DNA of 64,000 nt. It comes from JAVBLY01 sp031553035 (GTDB lineage: Bacteria > Bacillota > Clostridia > Peptostreptococcales > Anaerovoracaceae). This document shows, one piece after another, positions 1-8,784 of this stretch. The number at the start of each line of letters is the position of its first letter. Position 1 is the stretch's first letter. Both the position numbers and the translations under genes were made by a program. The DNA lies in the NCBI GenBank assembly GCA_031553035.1, contig JAVBLY010000005.1, positions 186,001 through 250,000 on the forward strand. The letters run 5' to 3'. The notes beneath the pieces are model-generated. The model was not told the DNA's origin and did not search any database. It saw only the letters and a list, made by a program, of their open reading frames with translations.

Positions 1-1583
1 AGCACTCCAAAAAGTCCATATCAGCCCTCATGGATATAAGGCCTGATACGGCTAATCTCAAAACAGGCGGGGCGGTCAAGGAAGTCCCTGCCGAAACCGT
101 AAATAAAGGGGATCATATAGTCATAAGGCCGGGAGAAAAAGTACCTCTCGACGGTATTATAATCGACGGAGAATCATCGCTCGACACAAGAGCACTGACC
201 GGGGAATCCATACCTGTAGATATGAAAAAAGGAGACACAGTCCTCTCAGGATCGGTCAACGGTCAGTCGCAGATAGTGGTAAAAGTCACTAAGATCTTTT
301 CCGAATCCACGGCATCAAAGATCATTGATATGGTTGAAAACGCAAGCAATAAAAAAGCAAAGACTGAGAATTTTATTACGGTGTTCGCAAAGTATTATAC
401 ACCTATAGTCGTCGGCATTGCTGCGCTTTTGGCAGTTGTCCCCCCCATAGCCGGATTCGGCAGCTTTTCCGACTGGGTATACAGAGGGCTTGTATTTCTT
501 GTAGTTTCATGTCCGTGTGCACTTGTGATCTCCATTCCTCTTGGATTTTTCGGCGGTATAGGCGGAGCCTCCTCAAACGGGATTCTGGTCAAGGGAGGTA
601 ACTATCTTGAAGCACTGAGCAAACTGGATACTGTTGTATTCGACAAGACAGGCACCCTGACTACCGGAGAATTCCTGGTCCGTGACATTAAGGCGGAAGA
701 AGGGTTCAGCGAGGATGATGTATTAAGATACGCCGCATATGCAGAAAACAGTTCGTCGCATCCCATAGGTGTTTCCATCGCGAATAAGTATTCCGAACAA
801 AGCGAAGGTAAAGTTGACGCTTCCAGGATTGAGAATATAACCGAGCAGGCCGGACACGGCGTCAGTGTCACCGCCTTTGGCAAAAAGATCATCGCAGGCA
901 ATGAGAGGCTCATGACCGATGACGGAATCAATGTAAACGCCGGGGATGATATCGGTACGGTAGTTTATGTTTCGGTTGACGGCAAACTTGCAGGACACAT
1001 AAGGATATCCGATGAACTCAAGACCGACAGCAAATCTGCAATTGAAAAACTTAAGGAACGAGGTATCAAAAAGATCGTTATGCTTACCGGCGACACAAAG
1101 AAAATCGCAGAGAAAATGGGAGGCATACTTGGCATCACAGACATCAAATCACAACTGTTGCCAGACCAAAAGGTGAGAGCGATCGAAACAATAATCGAAG
1201 GTGAAGAAAAGTCGGGAGTCGGCGAAAGCAGAAGAGGCAAAGTGGCATTTGTAGGAGACGGCATCAACGATGCTCCTGTTCTGGCCAGAGCCGATATCGG
1301 AATTGCCATGGGCGGTGTCGGTTCCGATGCGGCAATCGAAGCAGCCGACATTGTAATTATGAACGATGAACTGTCAAAACTGGCTGTTGCAGTTGATATA
1401 GCCAGGAAAACAAAAAGGATCGTCTGGCAGAATATTATTTTCTCCCTTGGCGTGAAAGTAGTCGTGCTGGCACTTGCGGCCTTTGGAATTGCCGACATGT
1501 GGGCAGCTGTATTCGCGGATGTAGGAGTCGCTTTGATCGCTACTGCCAACTCGGTAAGGGCCGGGCGGATACGTTCCAAATAG
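1..1583 (+). CDS. Heavy-metal P1B-type ATPase, 5' truncated by window edge
   Basis: This is the C-terminal part of a metal-exporting P-type ATPase in the cytoplasmic membrane. The frame is open to the window edge: the residues before the first ATG (SKKSISALMDIRPDTANL) already match the family, so the real start lies outside. From the first codon at base 3, the TGES actuator loop is followed by the CPC metal-site motif (about residues 170-172), the phosphorylation site DKTGTLT (from 214), the SSSHP loop and GDGINDAP (about 418). An Asp in the last membrane helix (FADVGVALIATAN) matches the ZntA/CadA group, so Zn2+, Cd2+ or Pb2+ is the likely substrate. Metal choice is inference. No regulator is visible because the upstream side is missing. 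Confidence 0.93.
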   Translation, partial: HSKKSISALMDIRPDTANLKTGGAVKEVPAETVNKGDHIVIRPGEKVPLDGIIIDGESSLDTRALTGESIPVDMKKGDTVLSGSVNGQSQIVVKVTKIFSESTASKIIDMVENASNKKAKTENFITVFAKYYTPIVVGIAALLAVVPPIAGFGSFSDWVYRGLVFLVVSCPCALVISIPLGFFGGIGGASSNGILVKGGNYLEALSKLDTVVFDKTGTLTTGEFLVRDIKAEEGFSEDDVLRYAAYAENSSSHPIGVSIANKYSEQSEGKVDASRIENITEQAGHGVSVTAFGKKIIAGNERLMTDDGINVNAGDDIGTVVYVSVDGKLAGHIRISDELKTDSKSAIEKLKERGIKKIVMLTGDTKKIAEKMGGILGITDIKSQLLPDQKVRAIETIIEGEEKSGVGESRRGKVAFVGDGINDAPVLARADIGIAMGGVGSDAAIEAADIVIMNDELSKLAVAVDIARKTKRIVWQNIIFSLGVKVVVLALAAFGIADMWAAVFADVGVALIATANSVRAGRIRSK

Positions 1584-1651
1584 TCGTTGGGCCGAATGTT
1601 TGCAAAGCTTTGATCGGTCAGCCAGCCGCAGAATATCAAATATGATATAAT

Positions 1652-1686
1652 AAACGAGGATAATATAGTTATCCTCGTTTTATTCT
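1652..1686 (+). terminator. Intrinsic terminator after the metal ATPase
   Basis: A perfect 12-bp stem (1652-1663 with 1669-1680, loop TATAG) begins with AAACGAGG and ends in a T-rich run. It lies between the ATPase and the next gene. Confidence 0.8.
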
Positions 1687-1705
1687 GTGGGACAAGGGAG
1701 AAAAT

Positions 1706-2302
1706 ATGCATTTATACGTTCATGAATTCAGCAACAGAAAAGACTGTAATGTCAAAGAGATAAGGGATATGCTCTTTGAGAATTCCTTGAGTGATTATCA
1801 GGCACGAAACGGAATGAAAGAGAAAAGTTTGAAGACCGATACCACAAAACACGGCAAGCCTTTTTTTCCAAAGGTAAAGAACTTGCATTTTAATATATCA
1901 CATTCCGGAAGATACTGGGTCTGTTTGTTTGATACGGAGAATATAGGCATAGACATTGAGGATTATTCCACGCGGAATATGCCGACGAAACGTTTTAAGG
2001 ATATTTCGGATAGGTTTTTTAAGCCGGATGAGACGAACTATGTTCTTGGCAGTTCTGACGCAAATGAGGAGTCTGAGGGCGATATGGACGAGGAACTCAA
2101 AAATCGCTTTTTCAGGATATGGACTGCAAAGGAGTCCTATATGAAGTATACAGGGAATGGTTTCACGGAAGGGTTTAAGAATTTTTCTGTCCTTGATGAC
2201 AGCCTTGATCTATACTTCAGAAATGTTCCCATAGACCCTAAGGCAGTGCTTACTTACTGTTCAAATCGTGATGCAAATCTGGATGAACTCATCAATATAT
2301 GA
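1706..2302 (+). CDS. 4'-phosphopantetheinyl transferase, Sfp type
   Basis: The enzyme moves the phosphopantetheine arm of CoA onto a serine of an acyl or peptidyl carrier protein. Of its 198 residues, the family signatures are clear: HFNISHS (61-67), the Mg2+-binding GIDIED (81-86) and WTAKESYMK (139-147). The two-lobed Sfp/Gsp layout distinguishes it from the shorter AcpS. No carrier protein or NRPS/PKS gene is in the window, so its partner is unknown; it may serve fatty-acid synthesis. The ATG follows GGGAGAAA with normal spacing. An EamA transporter follows 8 bp later, suggesting cotranscription. Confidence 0.88.
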   Translation: MHLYVHEFSNRKDCNVKEIRDMLFENSLSDYQARNGMKEKSLKTDTTKHGKPFFPKVKNLHFNISHSGRYWVCLFDTENIGIDIEDYSTRNMPTKRFKDISDRFFKPDETNYVLGSSDANEESEGDMDEELKNRFFRIWTAKESYMKYTGNGFTEGFKNFSVLDDSLDLYFRNVPIDPKAVLTYCSNRDANLDELINI

Positions 2303-2310
2303 GGTGAGCA

Positions 2311-3252
2311 GTGGACGAACTACGATCGAGTAAAGTGGAATCAATAAAAACATACGGCAGCGGTCTTTTGTTTGCCGTGCTGGTAGGGTTTTCTTTTTTA
2401 GGGCTTAAGACTATGGTCCAGTATGCTAATGCACTTGAGGTCATAGCATACAGATATTCATTTGCGTTTGTTGCTCTGGTTATTTGTCTCCTGATCAGGA
2501 TCATTAAGGTTGATTTCAAAGGCAAACCTGTTTTTAGAAAAGCAGTTCCCACCGCCAGTTTTTACATACTGTTCATGCTGCTTCAGGCAGCAGGTCTTAA
2601 ATTCGCAACTACAATAGAGAGCGGAATAATCTTTGCGATAATACCCATCTTTGCGTCGGTCATTTCGGCATTTGTTCTAAAGGAAAAAGCCAGCTTTGCC
2701 CAGTCGGCATTTATGCTGCTTTCGATTTCGTCTCTTATAGTGATGATATTATGTGGGGCAACAAGCCTGCATTTCGATGCTTTGGGAGTGGTGCTGTTAC
2801 TTTTATCTAGCCTCAGCATGGCCATCAACAACGTGCTTATGAGGTATCTTCGAGCCGAGTTCACTGCCATAGAGATGACATCGGTCATTGTGGTAGAGGG
2901 GTTTGTGGTGCTGAATGTCATCTGTATCGTATGGGGTCTTATAAACGGCACTCTGGATGAATTTTTCCACTTGATTACAAACCCCACATTTGTAGTTGCG
3001 GGAATCTATCTCGGGATCCCGTGCACACTTGTGTCAGCAGCTCTGATGGCTTATATGATAAGGCGTGTCATCGCCGTCAAAGCGACCATATTCGGCAATC
3101 TGTCCACTGCTATTTCTATTGTTGCCGGAGTCATGATTTTACATGAACCTTTATATTGGTATCATATCCTTTGTACGGCTCTGATCATAACCGGGGTTAT
3201 TGGTGTCAGCATAAGCGGCATGAAAAAGGAGAGAATAGATGCAGGATCCTAA
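2311..3252 (+). CDS. EamA/DMT-family transporter (first copy)
   Basis: A 313-residue integral membrane protein with about ten hydrophobic segments in two EamA halves, typical of drug/metabolite transporters that export amino acids or small metabolites. Translation starts at GTG 2311, preceded by GAGGTGA; no in-frame ATG is better placed. It follows the phosphopantetheinyl transferase by 8 bp and overlaps recX by 14 bp, so the three genes probably form one transcript. The substrate cannot be read from sequence. A second family member occurs at 20019. Confidence 0.85.
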   Translation: MDELRSSKVESIKTYGSGLLFAVLVGFSFLGLKTMVQYANALEVIAYRYSFAFVALVICLLIRIIKVDFKGKPVFRKAVPTASFYILFMLLQAAGLKFATTIESGIIFAIIPIFASVISAFVLKEKASFAQSAFMLLSISSLIVMILCGATSLHFDALGVVLLLLSSLSMAINNVLMRYLRAEFTAIEMTSVIVVEGFVVLNVICIVWGLINGTLDEFFHLITNPTFVVAGIYLGIPCTLVSAALMAYMIRRVIAVKATIFGNLSTAISIVAGVMILHEPLYWYHILCTALIITGVIGVSISGMKKERIDAGS

Positions 3253-3691
3253 AGAAAAGGCAGTCAGCCTCCTGAAAAACAGTCCTAAGACCGAGCGGGA
3301 AATGAGGTCGGCTTTGGAAAAAAGCGGTTTCTCCCAGGAAGGTATAGATGAGACTATTGAGTTTCTCGTAGACTTAGGATACATGGATGATGTGAAATAC
3401 GCTGTAGACTTTGTTGAGATGTCCATGGCTAAGAAGAGAGGCCCGTTAAGGATAAAGAGAGAACTTGAGGCAAAAGGAGTCGAGTCAGATATAATAGAAG
3501 ATTCCATCAGGTGCACCATGGACGATCAGTGGGAATGGGACATGGCAGATCAGATAGTGACGGAAATAAAAAGCAATAACCCTTCACTGAAAGAAGACAA
3601 GATTCTTGCTAAAATCGTCAATAAGCTTACCTATGAAGGGTTCAGCGATGATGTTATAAATGAGATAGTTGGCAAATTTTATGGATATTAG
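3239..3691 (+). CDS. recX: Regulatory protein RecX
   Basis: RecX binds RecA filaments and modulates recombination and the SOS response. The 150-residue length and the three-helix repeats fit the family, including a FLVDLGYMDD-like segment in the middle and a basic KKRGPLRIKRELEAKG stretch characteristic of RecX. It starts inside the 3' end of the EamA gene (14-bp overlap), so translation is likely coupled. recA is not in the window. RecX is more often beside recA, so this placement is unusual but not rare in Clostridia. Confidence 0.85.
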   Translation: MQDPKEKAVSLLKNSPKTEREMRSALEKSGFSQEGIDETIEFLVDLGYMDDVKYAVDFVEMSMAKKRGPLRIKRELEAKGVESDIIEDSIRCTMDDQWEWDMADQIVTEIKSNNPSLKEDKILAKIVNKLTYEGFSDDVINEIVGKFYGY

Positions 3692-3710
3692 TTCCCCATG
3701 TTTTTGTCTA

Positions 3711-3739
3711 TTGTATTATTTATAAAGTAAGTATATAAT
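3711..3739 (+). promoter_or_regulatory. Sigma-A-type promoter of cobalamin locus A
   Basis: TTGTAT (3711-3716), a 17-bp spacer and TATAAT (3734-3739) sit just upstream of the riboswitch. Confidence 0.6.
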
Positions 3740-3747
3740 CAAAGCAA

Positions 3748-3920
3748 CTTAATAGCTTGTTGGTCGCGATTGCGGTAACGAGGAATCCGGTTAGATACCG
3801 GAGCTGCCAGAAGGCGAATACTGCCCAAGGCAACTGTGAATGTGGACGAAGCACGATAACCATTGTCCTGATGGATGAGAAGGTGTGCGGAGGATGAAGC
3901 ATCAGCCAGGAGACTTACCT
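3748..3920 (+). promoter_or_regulatory. Cobalamin riboswitch A
   Basis: The aptamer carries the B12-box pieces in order: GAGGAATCCGG...CCGGAGCTGCC (3780-3808), CAACTGTGAATGTGGACG around 3831-3848, and the terminal signature GCCAGGAGACTTACC (3905-3919). It is followed by an intrinsic terminator at 3946, which indicates control by transcription termination when adenosyl- or other cobalamin is bound. The P7-P10 region around 3808-3825 carries an extra segment compared with the second copy at 11390. Confidence 0.92.
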
Positions 3921-3945
3921 ACTATAGGCATAAAATGTTTATTTG

Positions 3946-3973
3946 AGACAATCCGATCAGGATTGTCTTTTTG
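3946..3973 (+). terminator. Expression-platform terminator of riboswitch A
   Basis: Perfect 9-bp stem AGACAATCC / GGATTGTCT (3946-3954 with 3960-3968, loop GATCA), then a T run. It ends 28 bp before the start codon at 4001, as expected for an OFF switch. Confidence 0.9.
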
Positions 3974-4000
3974 TTATGGTTATATAAAGGATGCACCGAT

Positions 4001-5752
4001 ATGAAAAAAACAATATCAATTATTTTAATGGTTTCGTTGATGATCTCAATGTCATTTACAAACGTATCTCTGGCAGCTGTAACAAATGCAGATTTATCGA
4101 CTGACAAGGTAGGCAGCAAGTGGGAAGTCAAACTTGGAACCGGCTATGCGTCAGCTCCGACACCGCCGTTATTGCATAATGGATATTTATATGTCGGATC
4201 AGGCAACAAAATTTACAAGCTTAACAAAGAAACCGGTACCACCGTAAAAACAAGCAGTGCACTTGCCGGGAATATGGGATACGCCATGATGCCGCCTGTT
4301 TTTGGAAGTGGGATGATCTTCATCAGCGTAAACAACGGACAGGTTCAGGCTTTGGATCCTGATACGCTGGCAATCAAATGGACTAGCGTTGCAAGGACAG
4401 GTTACACAAATTCTCCTGTGATATACGATGAAGCGAGTGGGAAAATTTTCTTTGCCACATGGAACAATAAAAATGAGGGGGGAGAATATATTTGCCTAAA
4501 TGCTGCTAACGGGAAGTTCAATTGGGCGATACCCCACGGTGACGGATTCTATTGGTCAGGGCCCTATATTGGAGACGATTATGTGATATTCGGTTCGGAG
4601 TCGATTTATAATACAACCGATTCTACGATATTTTCCGTCAACAAGGATACCGGAGACGTCATAAGCTCTATGGGTGCTGTTGGCAATATAAGAAGCACTA
4701 TAGTCGGTGATCAGGACAATATATATGTACCGACACAAAGCGCCCGGCTTTATAAAATAGAAATAGATAACGACGGCAGCTTCATATCATCAACCAATGT
4801 GATAACTTCCGGATCCAGTACAGGAAAGCCTACTATTCTTGACGGCAAGATTTATTTCGGAACCAGTGGCAAAACAATAGATGTATATAATCTCAGTGAT
4901 TTATCAAGGGATGCGGTCAGCCCCGTCAATATGCCCGCTTATCCTCAAGCTGAGTTTTTGATCAGAAAGAACAACGACAGCAGTTTGGATATCTATTCTT
5001 CATATAATGCTCACCCCGGAGGGATTTGCCATGTAAATATCAATGGAAACAACAAATCTGTGGATAAGAATTTCTTTGTACCCGCAAACAGCCAATTCTG
5101 CACATCACCTTTGATTTGTGATGATAGCGGAACTATTTATTACAAAAACGACTCCTGTTATCTGATGGCAGTGGATCTTCCCGAAAGGATCACTGCTTCA
5201 ACACCATCGGTAAAATCAAATTCTTATAACAGCGTAAAAGTGTCGTGGTCTAAGATGTCGGGTGCAACCGGTTATGATGTATACAGGAGCACTTCTCCAG
5301 GCAGCGGATTTCGGTTGATAAAGTCATACGGAGTCGCAACCACAAGCTTTACTGATTCGGGACTAACTGCCGGGAAAAAATACTACTACAGACTTCAGGC
5401 AAAGTATGCAGGGGCAAACGGTACTATAAAATACAGCAAATTTTCTCAGGTTTCAAGTGCCATACCTGTTCCGGCAAAACCTTCGATAAAGACTAAGGCG
5501 GCTAAGAAAAAAGTGAGAGTTTCATGGAAAAAAGTGACAGGCGCTTCAGGATATGTTATTTACCGAGCCACAAAGAAAAACGGTAAATATAAAAAAGTCA
5601 AAACCATAAAGAAGGGTTCGACCAAATCATGGACAAACAAAAAGTTAAAGAGCAAGAAAAAATATTACTATAAGGTCAGGGCTTACAGAAATGTAAGCGG
5701 CAAAAAAGTTTATAGTGTTTATTCAAACATTAGCTATAAAAAGGTTAAATAA
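4001..5752 (+). CDS. Secreted PQQ-like beta-propeller protein with two FN3 domains (cobalamin locus A)
   Basis: The 583-residue product begins with a signal peptide (MKKTISIILMVSLMISM, cleavage near SLAAV) and is exported. Residues about 35-390 form PQQ/quinoprotein-like propeller blades with repeated YVGSGN.IYKLNK and GQVQALDPDT motifs; about 397-485 and 490-583 are fibronectin type III domains, the last very lysine-rich (ending SYKKVK), perhaps for wall binding. The start is ATG 4001, 10 nt after AAAGG; the open frame reaches to a TTG at 3971, but that overlaps the terminator tail. It is the first gene behind the riboswitch and a paralogue of the protein at 11656. Inferred role: surface capture of corrinoids. 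The PQQ-binding label is structural only; no dehydrogenase residues are evident. Confidence 0.82.
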   Translation: MKKTISIILMVSLMISMSFTNVSLAAVTNADLSTDKVGSKWEVKLGTGYASAPTPPLLHNGYLYVGSGNKIYKLNKETGTTVKTSSALAGNMGYAMMPPVFGSGMIFISVNNGQVQALDPDTLAIKWTSVARTGYTNSPVIYDEASGKIFFATWNNKNEGGEYICLNAANGKFNWAIPHGDGFYWSGPYIGDDYVIFGSESIYNTTDSTIFSVNKDTGDVISSMGAVGNIRSTIVGDQDNIYVPTQSARLYKIEIDNDGSFISSTNVITSGSSTGKPTILDGKIYFGTSGKTIDVYNLSDLSRDAVSPVNMPAYPQAEFLIRKNNDSSLDIYSSYNAHPGGICHVNINGNNKSVDKNFFVPANSQFCTSPLICDDSGTIYYKNDSCYLMAVDLPERITASTPSVKSNSYNSVKVSWSKMSGATGYDVYRSTSPGSGFRLIKSYGVATTSFTDSGLTAGKKYYYRLQAKYAGANGTIKYSKFSQVSSAIPVPAKPSIKTKAAKKKVRVSWKKVTGASGYVIYRATKKNGKYKKVKTIKKGSTKSWTNKKLKSKKKYYYKVRAYRNVSGKKVYSVYSNISYKKVK

Positions 5753-5800
5753 GTTATTTGGAGATGTGGAAAGTTTGAGAGTTGAAAGGAGATTAGTACG

Positions 5801-6883
5801 ATGAAGAGGAAAAGATTTAAATTTATAACAGCTGTAGTGCTGTCACTGGTTCTCGTATTCACAATGGCACCGGGAGCAGTATTTGCGGCAGACGACATCA
5901 CGGTTAATCTTACAGTTAAAAATAATACGTTTACTAAGCCGCTTATCAATGATGCGGGATTGAGCAAAACACCGAAATGGACAGGTACGCTTCTCGAAAA
6001 TTATAAGTTGAAAGTGAAAGAAGACCAGAGCCTTGCGGAAGCCATGTTGAGTTGCGGCGCAATTGATATTGTGGATAATTCAAGTGAATGGGGCTCATAC
6101 TTTGTCGGTTTTAATGGACTAAAAAGCGGTTTGGGAATTGCACATGAATCGTGGGGTGCAGTTTATGATACAACCGGATGGGTCTTCAGTGTTAATGGAA
6201 CATCTGCCATGGCCGGACCATCTGATTTCATCAATACTACATCTGCTATTTCCACAAAATTAAACGATGGAGATGCAATTGATTATTCGTATACAGTAGA
6301 TGGATCTGATACAGACAATGCATATCTCCCGGGGACGCCGACCAAGCTCACGGCAAAGGCAACCGCTTTTAATACAATATCATTGTCGTGGACAGCAGCG
6401 GGTCGTGCTCAGGGTTATATAATCAAAAGAGCTGATAGTTTTAATGGAGAATATAAGAAGATCGGTATCGCAGCTGCAAACACATATCAGGATAAAACTG
6501 CCGTGCCTGGCAAAGAATATTACTATAGTGTAATGGCTGCCAGATCTGCAAATTTACAGAACACAGGTGATTCATCAAATCTAGTAAAAGCATCGACAAC
6601 GTTAGGCAAGCCATCCATCAAGGTAGCAAAAAAAGGCAAAAAAGCCCTTAAGGTGAGCTGGAAAAAGGTGGACGGGGCAAAGTATTACCAGATATACAGA
6701 GCCACAAAGAGCAACGGCAAATACAAGAAGGTAAAGACCGTAGCTGCAAACAAACTTTCCTATACTAACAAAAAGCTCAAGAGCGGCAAGAAATACTACT
6801 ACAAGGTAAGGGCTCTTACGAAGGTTGACGGAAAGAATATCACCGGCGACTTTTCTGCGAAGAAAAGCGCAAAGGCTAAATAG
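5801..6883 (+). CDS. Secreted DUF4430 (transcobalamin C-terminal-like) protein with FN3 domains
   Basis: A 360-residue exported protein: signal peptide 1-30 (ending GAVFAAD), a DUF4430 domain about 31-168 with the family hallmark GWVFSVNG near 126, then two FN3 domains (about 176-265 and 268-360) ending in a lysine-rich tail like that of the preceding gene. DUF4430 is related to the C-terminal domain of intrinsic factor and transcobalamin. It has AAAGGAG before the ATG and follows the propeller gene by 48 bp. Being under the same cobalamin riboswitch supports a corrinoid-related role, which is inference. The FN3 domains of the two proteins are nearly alike (KKYYYKVRA in both), suggesting a shared anchoring mode. 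Confidence 0.8.
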   Translation: MKRKRFKFITAVVLSLVLVFTMAPGAVFAADDITVNLTVKNNTFTKPLINDAGLSKTPKWTGTLLENYKLKVKEDQSLAEAMLSCGAIDIVDNSSEWGSYFVGFNGLKSGLGIAHESWGAVYDTTGWVFSVNGTSAMAGPSDFINTTSAISTKLNDGDAIDYSYTVDGSDTDNAYLPGTPTKLTAKATAFNTISLSWTAAGRAQGYIIKRADSFNGEYKKIGIAAANTYQDKTAVPGKEYYYSVMAARSANLQNTGDSSNLVKASTTLGKPSIKVAKKGKKALKVSWKKVDGAKYYQIYRATKSNGKYKKVKTVAANKLSYTNKKLKSGKKYYYKVRALTKVDGKNITGDFSAKKSAKAK

Positions 6884-6903
6884 ACATAATGAGGGCGAAT
6901 GAG

Positions 6904-7578
6904 ATGACATATAGAAAGCGAAAAATATCAATACTTGCAGTGCTGCTCATTATTGCGGTATTGCTCTTTGGGTGTGGCAGCGATGATACAGCAAAGTCCG
7001 ATACCGGCAGCAAAACTGACAGCACTACGACTGCAGCTGTTGAACCATCCAAGGCAGCGACGGAGCCTGCTGTCACGACAAAGGAAGCGGTCGCCACTGA
7101 TGATGCGGTTTCTAAGAAGGATCAAGCCGACAAAAAAAGTGAAAATAAAACCGATGAGAAGAAGCAGGACGACAGCAAAAAATCATCAACAAAGGAACAA
7201 ACTAAAAAGGATGGTACGGACAAGAGTTCAGGCGGTATCAAATGCAGCATAAGTATCGACTGTCAGACACTTTATAAAAAAGATCCTGAACTTGCGAATA
7301 AGGTTTCTAACAGAGGGACCATACTGGGGAAGAAATCGGTATCACTCAAAAAAAATTCAACGGCTTACGACGCCCTCAAAGCGACCGGCATCGGTTTTTC
7401 CGGAAAATCCTATATATCACAGATCAACGGCCTTAGCGAAAAAGACGGCGGTAAATTGAGCGGCTGGATCTACAAGGTGAATGGATCTGTCCCGTCGGTA
7501 AGCAACGATGACTACATACTGAAAAACGGCGATAATATCCAGTGGAGATATACATGTAACGGCGGTGACGATGTGTGA
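6904..7578 (+). CDS. DUF4430 lipoprotein of cobalamin locus A
   Basis: A 224-residue lipoprotein: lipobox LLFGC with the modified cysteine at about 24, a long Lys/Asp/Ser/Thr-rich disordered linker (25-112), then a DUF4430 domain (about 113-224) with GWIYKVNG near 187. A cysteine in SIDCQT and one in RYTCN near the end could form a disulfide; the paralogue at 13187 keeps both. I chose ATG 6904, which has GAGGG 8 nt upstream, over the ATG at 6889. The gene is 20 bp after the previous one and belongs to the same transcript. Probable role: cell-surface corrinoid binding, by inference from family and riboswitch. Confidence 0.82.
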   Translation: MTYRKRKISILAVLLIIAVLLFGCGSDDTAKSDTGSKTDSTTTAAVEPSKAATEPAVTTKEAVATDDAVSKKDQADKKSENKTDEKKQDDSKKSSTKEQTKKDGTDKSSGGIKCSISIDCQTLYKKDPELANKVSNRGTILGKKSVSLKKNSTAYDALKATGIGFSGKSYISQINGLSEKDGGKLSGWIYKVNGSVPSVSNDDYILKNGDNIQWRYTCNGGDDV

Positions 7579-7626
7579 TGGACTTTAGCTGTTGAATTGT
7601 TCTGCTTTTCGTGGTAAAACTAAAGT

Positions 7627-8415
7627 GTGATAAAGATAGACGGAGAAAAGTGGAATCTGATCAACGAACTGGTATTTCAAATCAATTCAGAAACCAGCTT
7701 GTTCAAACTGCGAAAAAACTTTCTTAAAATGATAAAAAGCCTCATCAGCTATGATAGAGGCTTTTTTGATTTAGGATATAAGAAGGACACAAAGGCAGTT
7801 TTCTTTGATCCTGTCAGCGAGAATATGGAAGAAAAATATCTGGACCTGTATTTTAACGAATACGAATTCATTGACACAATGTACTGGTTTTTTGTCCAGG
7901 ATCACACCGACATATACAGGGAAACGGATTTTATCAACAAAGCCATCGAGTCCGCATCCGTATTTTACAGCGGGTGGCTCAAGCCTCAGAATATCCATTA
8001 CAGTATGGGCTCTAAAGTAATGTATGACGGTAAGCTTTACGGATCGGTAAATCTCTGGCGAAGTGAAGATCACGGGGATTTCAGCGATGAGGATGTCCAG
8101 ATCCTTACAATAATCAATAAGCATCTTTCTCTGAGATTTTACACCCAGTTCCCAAACGGCATCAGAAAAGATAATGAAAACGAATACTCGGAAACTCTAG
8201 CCGGCATCTTCCACCTCACGCCAAGAGAGCTTGAGATAATCAACCAGATATACAACGGCCACTCCATCAGGGAGATCGGTGAGATACTTTACATCTCCGA
8301 AAACACGGTAAAAAAACACTCCCACAACATTTTTCAGAAGATGAAGGTGGACAGCCGGACCCAGCTGATAAAAATCGTCCATGATCATCTGGTAGAACTA
8401 GATAGTTCCAAATAA
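7627..8415 (+). CDS. LuxR-family transcriptional regulator
   Basis: A 262-residue regulator with an N-terminal sensory part (about 1-185, GAF-like, no clear ligand residues) and a C-terminal LuxR helix-turn-helix at about 197-258 containing LTPRELEI and ISENTVKKHSHNIFQKM. There is no receiver domain, so it is not a classical response regulator. The only in-frame start is GTG 7627, because TAA lies two codons upstream; the ribosome site is poor. It is 48 bp after the DUF4430 lipoprotein and may be read through from the cobalamin locus, but nothing shows that it controls it. The next gene, agmatine deiminase, is another candidate target. Confidence 0.83.
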   Translation: MIKIDGEKWNLINELVFQINSETSLFKLRKNFLKMIKSLISYDRGFFDLGYKKDTKAVFFDPVSENMEEKYLDLYFNEYEFIDTMYWFFVQDHTDIYRETDFINKAIESASVFYSGWLKPQNIHYSMGSKVMYDGKLYGSVNLWRSEDHGDFSDEDVQILTIINKHLSLRFYTQFPNGIRKDNENEYSETLAGIFHLTPRELEIINQIYNGHSIREIGEILYISENTVKKHSHNIFQKMKVDSRTQLIKIVHDHLVELDSSK

Positions 8416-8443
8416 GTTGAGATTTTACAAATGACCGTCAAAC

Positions 8444-8467
8444 ACACCCTTTGGGTGTATTTTCTTT
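8444..8467 (+). terminator. Intrinsic terminator after the LuxR gene
   Basis: ACACCC/GGGTGT stem (8444-8449 with 8453-8458), loop TTT, then ATTTTCTTTTT. Confidence 0.75.
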
Positions 8468-8529
8468 TTATGCTACTTTTGTGTAATAGAATTGGATATA
8501 TACACCTTGAGAGCATGGCGGTAAATATG

Positions 8530-8770
8530 TATTATTGAGGCAAATATTGGAATTGCCCGAAAACGGCAAGGTGGTTATTATCAGGGCAGTGGATTTCACA
8601 AAATCATAGATTTTGGAAATCCTTGCACACGGACTTGTCTAGCTACTCGCGCCCTACATGGAGCGCTCGTTGGACAAGACACTGCACTGTCGGTTCTTAC
8701 TAAATCACAGATTTAGAGAACCTTAGTATTGGACCTACCTAATGTTTCTAAAAGAAACCGGGTTAGGCCT
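8530..8770 (+). promoter_or_regulatory. Long structured 5' leader of the agmatine deiminase gene
   Basis: The 300-base stretch before aguA holds no convincing gene but several hairpins: 8591-8622, 8634-8678, 8692-8722 and 8738-8767. Three of them (first, third, fourth) share one plan: an outer stem of 5-7 bp, a small asymmetric internal loop, an inner 6-bp stem and a 3-nt loop. The first and third share the inner core AAATC-AYA-GATTT. The last ends just before the CAGGAGG ribosome site. I do not recognise a known riboswitch class. A cis-acting RNA is likely, but this is inference from structure. Confidence 0.45.
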
Positions 8771-8784
8771 CAGGAGGAAACAAA

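Noticed and set aside
965..1711. Long minus-strand open frame opposite the metal ATPase
   Set aside because: It is antisense to a well-conserved gene, has no family resemblance and its composition is a mirror of the real gene.
3971..4000. Upstream extension of the locus A propeller frame to a TTG at 3971
   Set aside because: It overlaps the tail of the riboswitch terminator and has no ribosome site; ATG 4001 with AAAGG and a signal peptide is better.
8600..8680. Leader peptide starting at a GTG in the agmatine deiminase leader
   Set aside because: No convincing ribosome site precedes the short frame, and it has no run of codons for a relevant amino acid.
8530..8784. Guanidine or lysine riboswitch in the agmatine deiminase leader
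   Set aside because: The conserved ykkC, mini-ykkC and L-box signatures are not found; it is kept as an unclassified structured leader.
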